64,000 nucleotides of DNA from Saccharicrinis sp963677345. GTDB taxonomy: Bacteria > Bacteroidota > Bacteroidia > Bacteroidales > Marinilabiliaceae. The stretch lies in assembly GCA_963677345.2 (NCBI GenBank), contig CAXXLC010000028.1, positions 248,001 to 312,000 on the forward strand, given 5' to 3'. Below are positions 8,514 to 17,647 of this stretch, one piece after another. The position numbers were made by a program, and so were the translations under genes. How positions within the stretch are numbered: the first letter of the stretch is position 1; each line of letters begins with the position of its first letter. The notes beneath the pieces were generated by a model. The model was not told the origin of the DNA. It saw only the letters and a program-made list of their open reading frames with translations, and searched no databases.

Positions 8514-8515
8514 TA

Positions 8516-8580
8516 GAATATATGCAGCATGAAACCAAGACTTTCAACTTTCAATTTTTGACTAGGAACTAAGCTAACAA
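8516..8580. repeat. Distal half of repeat module copy 5
   Basis: Continues the module split by the IS630 element: GAATATATGCAGCATGAAACC, then ACTTTCAACTTT and TTGACTAGGAACTAA as in the other copies. It ends at the stop codon of the SpoIIE-type gene, so the island touches the operon. Confidence 0.75.
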
Positions 8581-11500
8581 CTACAATCTAAGCCCCATAA
8601 ACAATACATCATCCACCTGATCTAAATCTCCTTTCCAGTTATTGAAATTATCTCTAACAAGTTCACCTTGCTTTTCCATAGGTTTGTTATATATTTCTTC
8701 CAACAGGTTTCTTACACCTACCTTCATCAGTTTTTTACCCTTAGGGCCACCAAACTGATCAGGATAACCATCCGAAAAAAGATAGATGGAATCGCCTTTA
8801 GAACACTCATATTCATAATTAACAAAACTAGTATCAGAAACAATATCATCATCACCAATACTTCGTCTTGTTCCATTATAAATGATTAATTCATTATTAA
8901 TAAACAAGTAGACAGGCCGTTTAGCAGAAGCTAAGACGACTTTTCCTGTTGACATATCAATTTGAATCACACTAATATCCATCCCATCCTTAGCCTGATC
9001 GTCACCATCTTTTTGCAAAAGTATCCTGATATCCGAATCTAACCTCTCTAAAATATCAGCCGGAGTATCGACTCCATCCAGCTTATATATATCATTTAAC
9101 AAAGTAGAACCAATCATTGACATAAAAGCCCCGGGAACACCATGACCAGTACAGTCGGCACAACAAAGAGTAAACACGTTCTTTGTACGGTGAAACCAGT
9201 AAAAATCGCCACTCACAATATCACGGGGAGCAAAAAAGATAAACGATTCGGGGAAGGTACTGCGTAAAGTATCTACCTGTGGCAATATGGAGTTTTGTAT
9301 TCGCTGAGCATAATTGATACTATCCGTAATATCCTGATTTTGTTTCTCAATTTCGGCATTTTTTTGTCTGATAGCTACAGTTTGAGCTGCGACCTCTCTC
9401 TGCAAGGCTTCTTTTTGCAATCTTAAAGCTCTTTCACGATACTTAATAATCCAGTATACAACCAATACAATAAAACCAGCCATTAACAGGTAAAACCAAA
9501 ATCTTTTCCAAAAAGGCAGTTCTATTTCTATAGAAACTGATAATGGATTTTTTGTAACAAAACCATCTGCATTAAAGGCTCTGACCTTTAAAGTATATTT
9601 ACCAGATGGCAGGAATTCATATTCACGAAAATTAGTAGTTCCCAGATCGTCCCATTCCTTATCGCCATCTTCTCCCTCTTCAATCATTTTATATTGATAA
9701 GTAACACCTGTGGGATCTTTAAAGCTGATTCCTGTAAACTCAAATCTAAATTGGTAATTGGGCTTATTATAAGGATATTTTAAAACAATGGGTTTATTAA
9801 CGGGATATTTTTGGCCTGATATATCTATCTGCGTAAAGTTTAACATAGGAGCTACGATATTCTTTTTATCCCTGTCGGGAAAATATTTTATAACACCATG
9901 ACTTGAGGCAAACCAAATATTACGCTCCTCATCTTCCCAAAGTTTATAAAAATCACCTCCCATTTTATCCTTAAATCCAAAATTACGGATTTGCATTGTA
10001 TTGATATCAATAGAACTGATTCCCGGCCAGTGACATACCCAGAGTTTGTTATTTTTATCGCAAACAATATCATAACAATAATTCTTTGACAACCCATCTA
10101 ATACGGAGATAGACTGAAGTGTATCCTTTGTATATTTTAATACACCCTTACCTACAGTTGACAACCATATATTACCATCTTTATCCTTAGTCATACCCGA
10201 TACATTTATTGGAGCACGCGACAATTTATGAACTTCAATATTTGCAGAATCAAGCATACATATACCACTGGATTTTGGGCCTATCCAAACTTTTTTATCA
10301 TCATCAATATAAACAAAATTGATATTATTATGAGGCAATTTATTTTCTGTAGTATACTTTTCAACCTGATGAGAATTGGTATCAATAATAAAAAAACCAC
10401 CCGATGTAGCCAGGTATACTTTAGACCCCTTAAGAGCCATATCATTGATATAATTCCCGATAATAGATTCTGTATAATGATACCTTTTAAATTTGAGGTC
10501 ACCAGACTTTCTGTAATACAAACCTTTATTTAACGACGAAACCCATAAAGTACCCTGATTATCATATTGAAAACCGGTAATTCTATCATTAGGTATACCA
10601 AGTGCTGAATCATAATACTCATGATTTTCAAAGCAAAACGGATCGGTTTTTAATATGCCATTATCCAATCCAATCCATAACATATTATTAGCAGCTAAAA
10701 CCGATATTGCCTTTTGCTGCTTAAAACCAATATCCTCAAGATCATAGTGAATAAAACTTTCATCCAATAGCACGGACACACCACCTCCATAAGCAGCAAA
10801 CCAATAGTTATTTTCTCTATCAGCCAATATACTTTTTATAAAGTCGTGATTAAGTCCATTCTGCGTAGAAAAGTTAAAAGATTCATTAAAGTTCTGAGTG
10901 GCATCATCCCAAAACAATTTTATAATTCCTTTGCCCCATGTTGCCAGCATCAGGCTTCCATCCTTCTCTTCAAAAATATCAAGAACATTTTCCTGATCAA
11001 CGTTGAACTGTATACATAAATTATTATTGGCAAAGTGTTTGGCTGTTTGATCATTATAAGTAAAAAGATAAAAACCTTCATCTTCAGTTGCGATCCAATA
11101 CTCACCTTCTATGGCTCTTCTTTTTACAATTTTATTAATAACAGTAGGAGGAACATCGCTTACTTCTTCTAAACTGCTCACATTATAATTGTGATCCAGT
11201 TTTAGAATAAACAATCCATCAGAAGTACCCAGCAAGAAATGAAAATCATCTATACTCTTAATAGAATAATAGAGTTTATCGCCAAAAACGTCCCTGTCAA
11301 AGTATGTGGTAATTTTTTTATCTGATGAAATCCTCATAACACCATTATTTTGAACTGTAGCCCAAATATTACCAGACTCATCCTGACAAATATCTTTAAT
11401 TGGACTAGTAGCTCTTTCTTTAGGGATTACTTTATGAAAACCATCATCATAATAAGAAAGCGTTCCATTTCCATGTCCCACCCATAATACACCACTATTA

Positions 11501-11775
11501 TCTACATAAAGCGAATGAGTAAAGTCAGATGCTAAAGAATCATTTTGGGTATAGGTAATAAAGTTTAACCCATCATAACGAACGAGTCCTTCACCGGTAC
11601 CTATCCATAAATAGCCTTTAGAATCCTGTGCCAAACAGTACACGAAATTTTGAGGCAATCCCATATCTGAATCAAAATTTTTAAAGTCAAAGGACTGGGC
11701 TTCAACTTTAAAAAAAGAGCATAAGAGAACGTAGAAAAGAAGTAATTTAACTTTTAAATATTTTATCTGAATCAT
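8581..11775 (-). CDS. Propeller-sensor SpoIIE-type serine phosphatase
   Basis: Protein of 1064 residues with a signal peptide (cleavage after VEAQ). Two-component-regulator-type beta-propeller blades fill roughly residues 30-650, with repeated D..G.LW.GT..G/IW..S motifs. A Y_Y_Y-like Ig domain follows at about 660-750 (YQYKMIEEGEDGDKEWDDLG), then one membrane helix near 755-779, a coiled coil at about 780-830 and a SpoIIE/PP2C-like phosphatase at about 840-1064. Metal-binding motifs are present: RDIVSGDFYWF, CADCTGHGVPGAFM, KDGMDISV and LFSDGYPDQFGG. It should sense a periplasmic signal and dephosphorylate a cytosolic Ser/Thr-phosphoprotein, possibly an anti-sigma antagonist, although no partner is encoded nearby. 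It is the last gene of the T9SS-related operon. Confidence 0.88.
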   Translation of the reverse strand: MIQIKYLKVKLLLFYVLLCSFFKVEAQSFDFKNFDSDMGLPQNFVYCLAQDSKGYLWIGTGEGLVRYDGLNFITYTQNDSLASDFTHSLYVDNSGVLWVGHGNGTLSYYDDGFHKVIPKERATSPIKDICQDESGNIWATVQNNGVMRISSDKKITTYFDRDVFGDKLYYSIKSIDDFHFLLGTSDGLFILKLDHNYNVSSLEEVSDVPPTVINKIVKRRAIEGEYWIATEDEGFYLFTYNDQTAKHFANNNLCIQFNVDQENVLDIFEEKDGSLMLATWGKGIIKLFWDDATQNFNESFNFSTQNGLNHDFIKSILADRENNYWFAAYGGGVSVLLDESFIHYDLEDIGFKQQKAISVLAANNMLWIGLDNGILKTDPFCFENHEYYDSALGIPNDRITGFQYDNQGTLWVSSLNKGLYYRKSGDLKFKRYHYTESIIGNYINDMALKGSKVYLATSGGFFIIDTNSHQVEKYTTENKLPHNNINFVYIDDDKKVWIGPKSSGICMLDSANIEVHKLSRAPINVSGMTKDKDGNIWLSTVGKGVLKYTKDTLQSISVLDGLSKNYCYDIVCDKNNKLWVCHWPGISSIDINTMQIRNFGFKDKMGGDFYKLWEDEERNIWFASSHGVIKYFPDRDKKNIVAPMLNFTQIDISGQKYPVNKPIVLKYPYNKPNYQFRFEFTGISFKDPTGVTYQYKMIEEGEDGDKEWDDLGTTNFREYEFLPSGKYTLKVRAFNADGFVTKNPLSVSIEIELPFWKRFWFYLLMAGFIVLVVYWIIKYRERALRLQKEALQREVAAQTVAIRQKNAEIEKQNQDITDSINYAQRIQNSILPQVDTLRSTFPESFIFFAPRDIVSGDFYWFHRTKNVFTLCCADCTGHGVPGAFMSMIGSTLLNDIYKLDGVDTPADILERLDSDIRILLQKDGDDQAKDGMDISVIQIDMSTGKVVLASAKRPVYLFINNELIIYNGTRRSIGDDDIVSDTSFVNYEYECSKGDSIYLFSDGYPDQFGGPKGKKLMKVGVRNLLEEIYNKPMEKQGELVRDNFNNWKGDLDQVDDVLFMGLRL

Positions 11776-11790
11776 AATTTGAATGCTGTT

Positions 11791-12750
11791 TTAAGGTTTA
11801 ATGCCAATGCTATATTTGTATTTTGGAATACCACCGATGGGCACACTATAAAATGGCATTAATTCATCATATTGATTTTTCAAAAATATAACTACGTTAT
11901 TACTTTTAATATGAGCACTTTTATTTTTTATAATCTGAATATCATAAGAAGTATTTTTTTCAGCCGGACTAACAGTATGCATACTCTCACTCCAGGCATT
12001 ATCACCTGACACTTTGAGGAATTCACCATTTTTAGCAACCGAAATAATTCTGATAATCCCATCATTATCCCAATCGAAGTTTGTTTGCTTAATTGCCAGC
12101 ACTTTATCATCTATAAAAGGATATATATGCGATACTTCATTAACATCATCATTTAACCTGAACTTGTATTTAAAGTAAAAAGCAAAAGCTCCCTCTACAG
12201 GCTGGTTTTCTGTTGACAATTGACTCAAATAAAGCCGGTAAAGGTTTCCATCATCGCCACCTACACCTTCAATGATAACTTTAAAAATATAGCCGCCATA
12301 GTCAGGAAGAAGCTCTCCTTCAGTTGGATTTATAGGTCCAAAGGTATACCATTGTTTTTCGTACCTGGCATTTTCGGTAAATGATTTTGTTCCCAACAAA
12401 GTACCGCTTCTAAAATTTCCGCCAAGATTCATTCTTCTGGCATCATCGTTAGAACAGGCTTCTTTACCTCCGTAAATACTATATTTCATACGAGTATCCC
12501 AGTCTCCCTTTTGCTCATCCAATTCTCCTCCCACATCAGGATCAAAAACTCTGATATAAATAGGTTCAGTATGATCTTTCGGGATAGAGAAAAATATAAT
12601 CTGTGTAAAATCATTATCCCCCCAGGCCTGTTCCCCATCCTTTCCAAATGTTACCAGGTAAGGAATATTTTCATCAACTGCAGGAACAGATTGTGCAAAA
12701 GTTTTAACTGACAGGAATAATAAAATATACAATAAAATATTGTGTCGCAT
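11791..12750 (-). CDS. Secreted protein of unknown function
   Basis: Protein of 319 residues with a clear signal peptide (cleavage after TFAQ). I do not recognise the fold. It is rich in Asp, Gly and aromatics with beta-strand-like spacing, and contains acidic patches such as FDPDVGGELDEQKGDWD and NFDWDNDGIIRI that could bind calcium. There is no CHU_C or Por-type sorting tail and no lipobox, so it is probably periplasmic or handled by another partner. It sits 11 bp after the PD40 gene and 15 bp before the SpoIIE-type gene, which argues for a role in the same complex or signal path. Confidence 0.7.
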   Translation of the reverse strand: MRHNILLYILLFLSVKTFAQSVPAVDENIPYLVTFGKDGEQAWGDNDFTQIIFFSIPKDHTEPIYIRVFDPDVGGELDEQKGDWDTRMKYSIYGGKEACSNDDARRMNLGGNFRSGTLLGTKSFTENARYEKQWYTFGPINPTEGELLPDYGGYIFKVIIEGVGGDDGNLYRLYLSQLSTENQPVEGAFAFYFKYKFRLNDDVNEVSHIYPFIDDKVLAIKQTNFDWDNDGIIRIISVAKNGEFLKVSGDNAWSESMHTVSPAEKNTSYDIQIIKNKSAHIKSNNVVIFLKNQYDELMPFYSVPIGGIPKYKYSIGIKP

Positions 12751-12761
12751 ATGGTTAGTCT

Positions 12762-14174
12762 TTATTCTATTACTACGATTTTTGTTGTTGAGGCCATTTT
12801 TTGAGTATTATCATCCATAGATACAACTCCACATTCGATAATATATATACCCTTTTTTCGAAAAATATGATTAATTGTTACACCTTTACCCCTATTATTA
12901 TCACCTAAATCCCAATAATATTGTGCAGGTTTAAAACTTTTTAATACAGATTCAGAAGCAGATAAGGTTATCGGGGTATTCACTTTAACGGTGTCTTTAC
13001 ATGAAATATAAACCTGCTGCGTTTGTTTTAATTCGAGTTCATATTGGGCTACAGTATACAAATCAAGGTTTGCAAGGGTATCTACTACATTTAAATGAAC
13101 ATTATACATTCCCGGTCCCGGAAAACAATGTCTGACCTCCAAACCCTGGGCTGATTCTCCGTCACCGAAATACCATTTATATTTATAAGGTAAAGTATCC
13201 GATTGATAAGGGCCATTTTCGAACAATGTAAAGCAATAATTATCTTTAACCTGTGGTTTGGCATCAGGAAAATCAGGATAAGGATTTGCAAAGCGATAAA
13301 TATCATCATTCCCTGATCTGTTAGAAGCAAAGAATCCTTCAGTAGCACCAGGGTAGATATAACATGAAAAATCATCCTTAGATGAATTTACAGGTTCATC
13401 TAAACAAACCGGTACGCTCCATTCCTTACCATCCCACGAAGTATAAAAAATATCTAATCCTCCATGAGAATTATGCTGATCTGATGAAAAATACAATTTA
13501 CCTGAACTATGATAAAAAGGGAACAATTCTTTTCCACTGGTATTTACCTTTGAACCCAGATTTACAGGCTCTGACCATTGTCCATCTTTAAAAGTTGACT
13601 GATAGATATCCGTCTCTCCGTAGCCGCCTTCTTTATTTGAAACATAGAAAATCGTGTTTCCGTCGGGAGTAGTTGTAACTTGTCCATTGGAATAATTTCT
13701 ACGGGAATTAAAAGGGAAGGAAGATGGACGACTCCAATTTCCATCTTTATTATCAATAATATAAATACCTAACAAATTATCTCTTCCATTACTGCGTTTT
13801 ATTGTAGTATATTGATTTTGTGTAATAAAGATTTTGCTTTTATCCTCACTAAAGCAAATTGATGAAGTATTTAATTTACTAAGCTTATCAGAAATTAACT
13901 GACTTTCATTTCCAAAATCATCATTCATCAGTAGTTTTGCTTTATAAATCCGATATAACCCTTCGTTATTCTGATCTAAATAACTTTTAATAATCTCGTG
14001 CTTTCTATTAGAAGCAAAATACAATGTAGAATCAACAACAAAAGGTGCAAAATCATTTTTCACAATGCTGTTAACAGGTATTTTTTCAACAGTAATTTCC
14101 TGAGAATACACAAATACCTGAGACAGTATTAAAGAAACAAATACTAAAAATATATTAGACAGTATTTTCTTCAT
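12762..14174 (-). CDS. PD40 beta-propeller protein with two PKD domains
   Basis: Protein of 470 residues with a signal peptide (cleavage after VYSQ). Residues about 40-300 are WD40-like PD40 blades (DGNTIFYVSNKEGGYGETDIY, SSGKLYFSSDQHNSHGGLDIF, EGFFASNRSGNDDIYRF). Two PKD domains follow, about 315-385 (YKWYFGDGESAQG) and 400-468 (YYWDLGDNNRGKG). Similar propellers occur in T9SS components such as PorE, but this one lacks TPR and peptidoglycan-binding parts. Its start is 2 bp from the PorP/SprF gene, so the two are probably translated together. Confidence 0.82.
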   Translation of the reverse strand: MKKILSNIFLVFVSLILSQVFVYSQEITVEKIPVNSIVKNDFAPFVVDSTLYFASNRKHEIIKSYLDQNNEGLYRIYKAKLLMNDDFGNESQLISDKLSKLNTSSICFSEDKSKIFITQNQYTTIKRSNGRDNLLGIYIIDNKDGNWSRPSSFPFNSRRNYSNGQVTTTPDGNTIFYVSNKEGGYGETDIYQSTFKDGQWSEPVNLGSKVNTSGKELFPFYHSSGKLYFSSDQHNSHGGLDIFYTSWDGKEWSVPVCLDEPVNSSKDDFSCYIYPGATEGFFASNRSGNDDIYRFANPYPDFPDAKPQVKDNYCFTLFENGPYQSDTLPYKYKWYFGDGESAQGLEVRHCFPGPGMYNVHLNVVDTLANLDLYTVAQYELELKQTQQVYISCKDTVKVNTPITLSASESVLKSFKPAQYYWDLGDNNRGKGVTINHIFRKKGIYIIECGVVSMDDNTQKMASTTKIVVIE

Positions 14175-14176
14175 TA

Positions 14177-15112
14177 TTAAAAGAATTTTGGATTTGGAGA
14201 ATGTATCTTATAACCAAAATCAAACTGCAGCGAAACTTCATGAGTTCCATTGTTATAAGTAGCTATTTTATCAAGACTATAATCTAAACTGTAGGTGAAG
14301 CGCAACTGCGGACTAATTTGATAACCTAAAATAGCAACAAGATCACCTACTGTTCTATAAGAAGCTCCAACCAAAAGTGATTTTAGGAAAACAGCAGTTG
14401 CACTCACATCCACAAATGTTTCATCATCCATATTTATCCTAAGCAATGCGCTAGGCTGAATACTTACCTTATTTGAAATATCGTATAAATAACCTGCTGT
14501 TAGCAGATAATCGATCTTTGCAAAATCGACAGAACTTTCACCGGTAACATATCTATCAAAATAAATAAATGTTGGAACAGACAACCCGACAAAATATTTT
14601 GAATTGTATAGTGCAGTACCGAATCCAAGGATAGGAGAAGAACTGCTTTCTGCAGAATTAAACATTGGATCAATATCATAATCCTCTGTAACATCAGTAT
14701 AGATGACATCATTCCAATTTGAACTATAGTTTACGATTCCGGCAGAGACACCAAAAGCAAGCCTGTTTTCATGGCTTAACAACAACTTATATGTATAAGA
14801 AAAACTAATTCCTGTATTATGGGTAACAGCATAGCTATCATTAAACAATTGAGTTCCCAATGCTACTTTTTCATTTTTCAAGGGTGAATGAGCAGTAAAT
14901 ATGGCACCGGAAGGAGAATCTTCAAAACCCACCCATTGCTTTCGATAGGATCCAAAAACAGATAAAACGTCATGAGATCCTCCAAAGCCAGGATTAATAC
15001 TGTACTTATTGTACATATACTGACTCATTACTATCTCTTTTTGCGATAGTGCAGTAAAATGAATTAAGATGATAAATATTATAGTAAAGGAGCCTCTATA
15101 TTTCATAGTCAA
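14177..15112 (-). CDS. PorP/SprF-family outer-membrane protein
   Basis: Protein of 311 residues. After a signal peptide (cleavage near ALSQ) it starts KEIVMSQYMYNKYSINPGFGGSHD, the hallmark N-terminus of PorP/SprF proteins, with SVFGSYRKQWVGFEDSP just after. The rest is alternating beta-strands ending in an aromatic residue. In gliding bacteria, SprF is needed for the export of its partner adhesin SprB, and PorP belongs to the T9SS core. Here it sits 12 bp downstream of a CHU_C protein, the usual pairing of a type B cargo with its own PorP/SprF protein. Confidence 0.9.
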   Translation of the reverse strand: MTMKYRGSFTIIFIILIHFTALSQKEIVMSQYMYNKYSINPGFGGSHDVLSVFGSYRKQWVGFEDSPSGAIFTAHSPLKNEKVALGTQLFNDSYAVTHNTGISFSYTYKLLLSHENRLAFGVSAGIVNYSSNWNDVIYTDVTEDYDIDPMFNSAESSSSPILGFGTALYNSKYFVGLSVPTFIYFDRYVTGESSVDFAKIDYLLTAGYLYDISNKVSIQPSALLRINMDDETFVDVSATAVFLKSLLVGASYRTVGDLVAILGYQISPQLRFTYSLDYSLDKIATYNNGTHEVSLQFDFGYKIHSPNPKFF

Positions 15113-15124
15113 ATTCTTTCATTG

Positions 15125-17374
15125 TTATTTGATAATTAGGTATTGCTTTTGTGGCTCCGATAATTCATCCGCTTCAAAAACAATATAATAAGTTCCTTGC
15201 TCAAGCAATGATCCATCTTTACCTATACCATTCCAACCTTCGCTACCCCATATGTTATTGCAGTCTTCACATTTATATACCAACTTACCCCGCTTATCGA
15301 AAACAGTTAATTTTGTATGATTCAAATTTTCAAGCCCATAAATCTTAAAGTAATCATAATATCCATCAGCTGTATTAGGTGAAAAACCAGTGGGTATAAT
15401 CAACTTTTTAACTTTTACCTGAACGGTATCATCCAAATCCCAGTCATCACATTCCAAACCAGGAATGCTGGTTGTCCAAACAAAATTATAAATACCATAA
15501 TCATCAACACTTACATCTGTTATAAACTCATTAGGTGATTTAATATCGGCAAGTTCCAATGAGGTCCACTCTCCTTCTGCATCAGGAACATCATCAGCAA
15601 ATGCTGCTGCATTCAAGTCAAAAGACAAGGTTCCATATATAATTTTGTCTTCACCTGCATTTACAGGATAAGGAACCTTTTTAAACGTAATAGTACGTTG
15701 ATCTGACACATCATTACAAGCACCATTAACCACATCCCATATAATTGTAGCTTCACCAAAATCTGATGCCGTAAAACTTGTTATGCCATCCTCATCTGTA
15801 TTAAAAACACCTTCACCCGACCATGTTCCATCAACTATTGTTGTTTGTGGATTCAGGTCTTTTAAAATCTTACCACAAACCTCATCGGGTAATTCTCCTA
15901 TATCAGCTATTGGTTTTTCATCTACTAAAACCGTATATTGTTTTTCATCATTATAATCTGTTACACATCCCATAGCATCCTCAACTCTTGTAAAGGAATA
16001 GATGGTTTGGCTTTGTAAATTCATAGTTTGGTCAAAAGTTGGAGTGAATTCAATACTGGAAGAAGCTATTTCTATTCCATCAATAGGTTGAGTAGACAGT
16101 CCATCATTGTATGTTAAATTCCAAGGTCCATTACCAGTAAGAGTATAATCCATATAAGTTGAATTACCCTCACAAATTTCATCATTTACGTTAGGAATCA
16201 CCAACTCAGGATATTCAACAAATGTAATAACTACATCATCATTATCAGAACAGCCCATTTCAGGTTCTGTTTCTGTCCATGTAAAAGTAACATCCTGTTT
16301 TAAATCAAAATCACTAAAAGTGGCAATAGCATTTTTATCAGAAACCAAATCAAAAATATCACCTTCACTTGAAGACCATGATCCAGAATTGCCACTATTT
16401 AATTGAGCTTGTAATACATACTGGGATCCACATACAAGCTGATCCTCGCCTGCATATACAGTAGGTTTTAAATCAGTTACGATTTGTGTTCCGGTAATAT
16501 CTTCAGCAGAAGCTTCACATCCGTTATCATCAGTGACAGAGTAAATGTAATATTGATCGGATGAAGTAACCGTGTACTGAACATGATCATTTAAACCTGA
16601 AGGGCCTTGATTAAAGGAATTGGTATTATTTTTAATCACGTAAGAAAAAGGTTCATTACCAGTAAACTCAACACCGAAGGAAACAATATCGGGATCGGAA
16701 TCAGTGGAGCAAAATTTATATTCGCCATCAGAGATTAATTTAGCTGTTGGTGATCCTTGAAATGTGACTGCTACTTCATCAGTTGCTGTACACTCTCCAT
16801 TAATCTCGGTAAGTATAAAAGTTACATCTCCTTCCTGATCTGCAGTAAATGTAGAAGTTGGTGAATTAATATCAGAATAGGTTCCTACTCCTGTCTGTTC
16901 ATTCCAATAGACTGTATGATCTGCATCTGTTACGGTACCATTTAAAGTCAATTCGTATCCACAAATTGGATCATAAACACCGGCCGATGGAGTAGGCATT
17001 TCATCAATTTGCACAACCATACTTTCACCTGTAACAGCGACACCTGACCCCATTGGATTATCAGAATCATATTGATGTACATTATCATATACCCTGACCA
17101 CTTCAATTGTAGTACTTGTATTAATATCTGCAATATCTAAACTAGATGATGTTGAATAAATATCCTGTGCTGCTGAACCCAATAAATAACTACCATCAAT
17201 TTTATACATAAAATTAAATGGTGCATCTCCTGTAAAGTCAACAGTCAATGTGGCCGAACCACTTTCGCAAAAAGCTACATCAGAACTGGTAACTGTTACT
17301 GTTGGATTCTGGGAATATAATGATGAGTATATATTTAAAACAAAAAACAGAAGAATGTGAAGTATAATTTTCAT
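15125..17374 (-). CDS. Large secreted protein with CHU_C type B sorting domain
   Basis: Protein of 749 residues with a signal peptide (cleavage after LYSQ). It contains repeated Ig/PKD-like domains of about 85-100 residues with conserved Cys (repeated C....D.V.ITF and CG..L.L patterns). The final 90 or so residues are a gliding-motility-associated C-terminal domain: PTGFSPNTADGYYDYFKIYG, then LTVFDKRGKLVYKC and GTYYIVFEA, ending QYLIIK. Proteins with this tail leave the cell through the T9SS and attach to the surface. First gene of the operon behind the promoter at 17405-17437; its likely exporter partner is the next gene. The exact binding function cannot be read from the sequence. Confidence 0.87.
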   Translation of the reverse strand: MKIILHILLFFVLNIYSSLYSQNPTVTVTSSDVAFCESGSATLTVDFTGDAPFNFMYKIDGSYLLGSAAQDIYSTSSSLDIADINTSTTIEVVRVYDNVHQYDSDNPMGSGVAVTGESMVVQIDEMPTPSAGVYDPICGYELTLNGTVTDADHTVYWNEQTGVGTYSDINSPTSTFTADQEGDVTFILTEINGECTATDEVAVTFQGSPTAKLISDGEYKFCSTDSDPDIVSFGVEFTGNEPFSYVIKNNTNSFNQGPSGLNDHVQYTVTSSDQYYIYSVTDDNGCEASAEDITGTQIVTDLKPTVYAGEDQLVCGSQYVLQAQLNSGNSGSWSSSEGDIFDLVSDKNAIATFSDFDLKQDVTFTWTETEPEMGCSDNDDVVITFVEYPELVIPNVNDEICEGNSTYMDYTLTGNGPWNLTYNDGLSTQPIDGIEIASSSIEFTPTFDQTMNLQSQTIYSFTRVEDAMGCVTDYNDEKQYTVLVDEKPIADIGELPDEVCGKILKDLNPQTTIVDGTWSGEGVFNTDEDGITSFTASDFGEATIIWDVVNGACNDVSDQRTITFKKVPYPVNAGEDKIIYGTLSFDLNAAAFADDVPDAEGEWTSLELADIKSPNEFITDVSVDDYGIYNFVWTTSIPGLECDDWDLDDTVQVKVKKLIIPTGFSPNTADGYYDYFKIYGLENLNHTKLTVFDKRGKLVYKCEDCNNIWGSEGWNGIGKDGSLLEQGTYYIVFEADELSEPQKQYLIIK

Positions 17375-17404
17375 ACAATACGACTATAGCTAATACGAAC
17401 AATA

Positions 17405-17437
17405 CAAACATAGCTATTTTATATGAAAATGTTCAAA
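17405..17437 (-). promoter_or_regulatory. Bacteroidota-type promoter of the T9SS/SpoIIE operon
   Basis: On the minus strand TTTG (17434-17437) is followed after 21 bases by TATGTTTG (17405-17412), matching the -33 TTTG / -7 TAnnTTTG consensus. It lies 31 bp upstream of the ATG at 17374. Confidence 0.65.
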
Positions 17438-17545
17438 TCGTCGACCTAAGTGATACTGCCGTTAACAAAACAAAAACAACACTTTATCAAAAATAATAAC
17501 GAGAGAAACGTTACAGAGCACAAATACAAAGGTTTAATTTGAAAT

Positions 17546-17647
17546 TTACTTCAATTTGTTGTGCTTGTTGAATATCTGATTAGCCGATTCAATTCCTTTA
17601 ATCCGACAGTATTCTTGCAGCAATTCATTAAAGTTATTACAGATCAT
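17546..17647 (-). CDS. Possible small ORF of 33 residues coupled to the thioredoxin-like gene
   Basis: The ATG overlaps the last codons and stop of the upstream gene (ATGATCTGTAA) in the +1 frame and opens 33 codons (MICNNFNELLQEYC...). The composition looks like an amphipathic helix. It may be a real small protein, a chance ORF or the true C-terminus of the upstream protein separated by a frameshift. Confidence 0.25.
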   Translation of the reverse strand: MICNNFNELLQEYCRIKGIESANQIFNKHNKLK

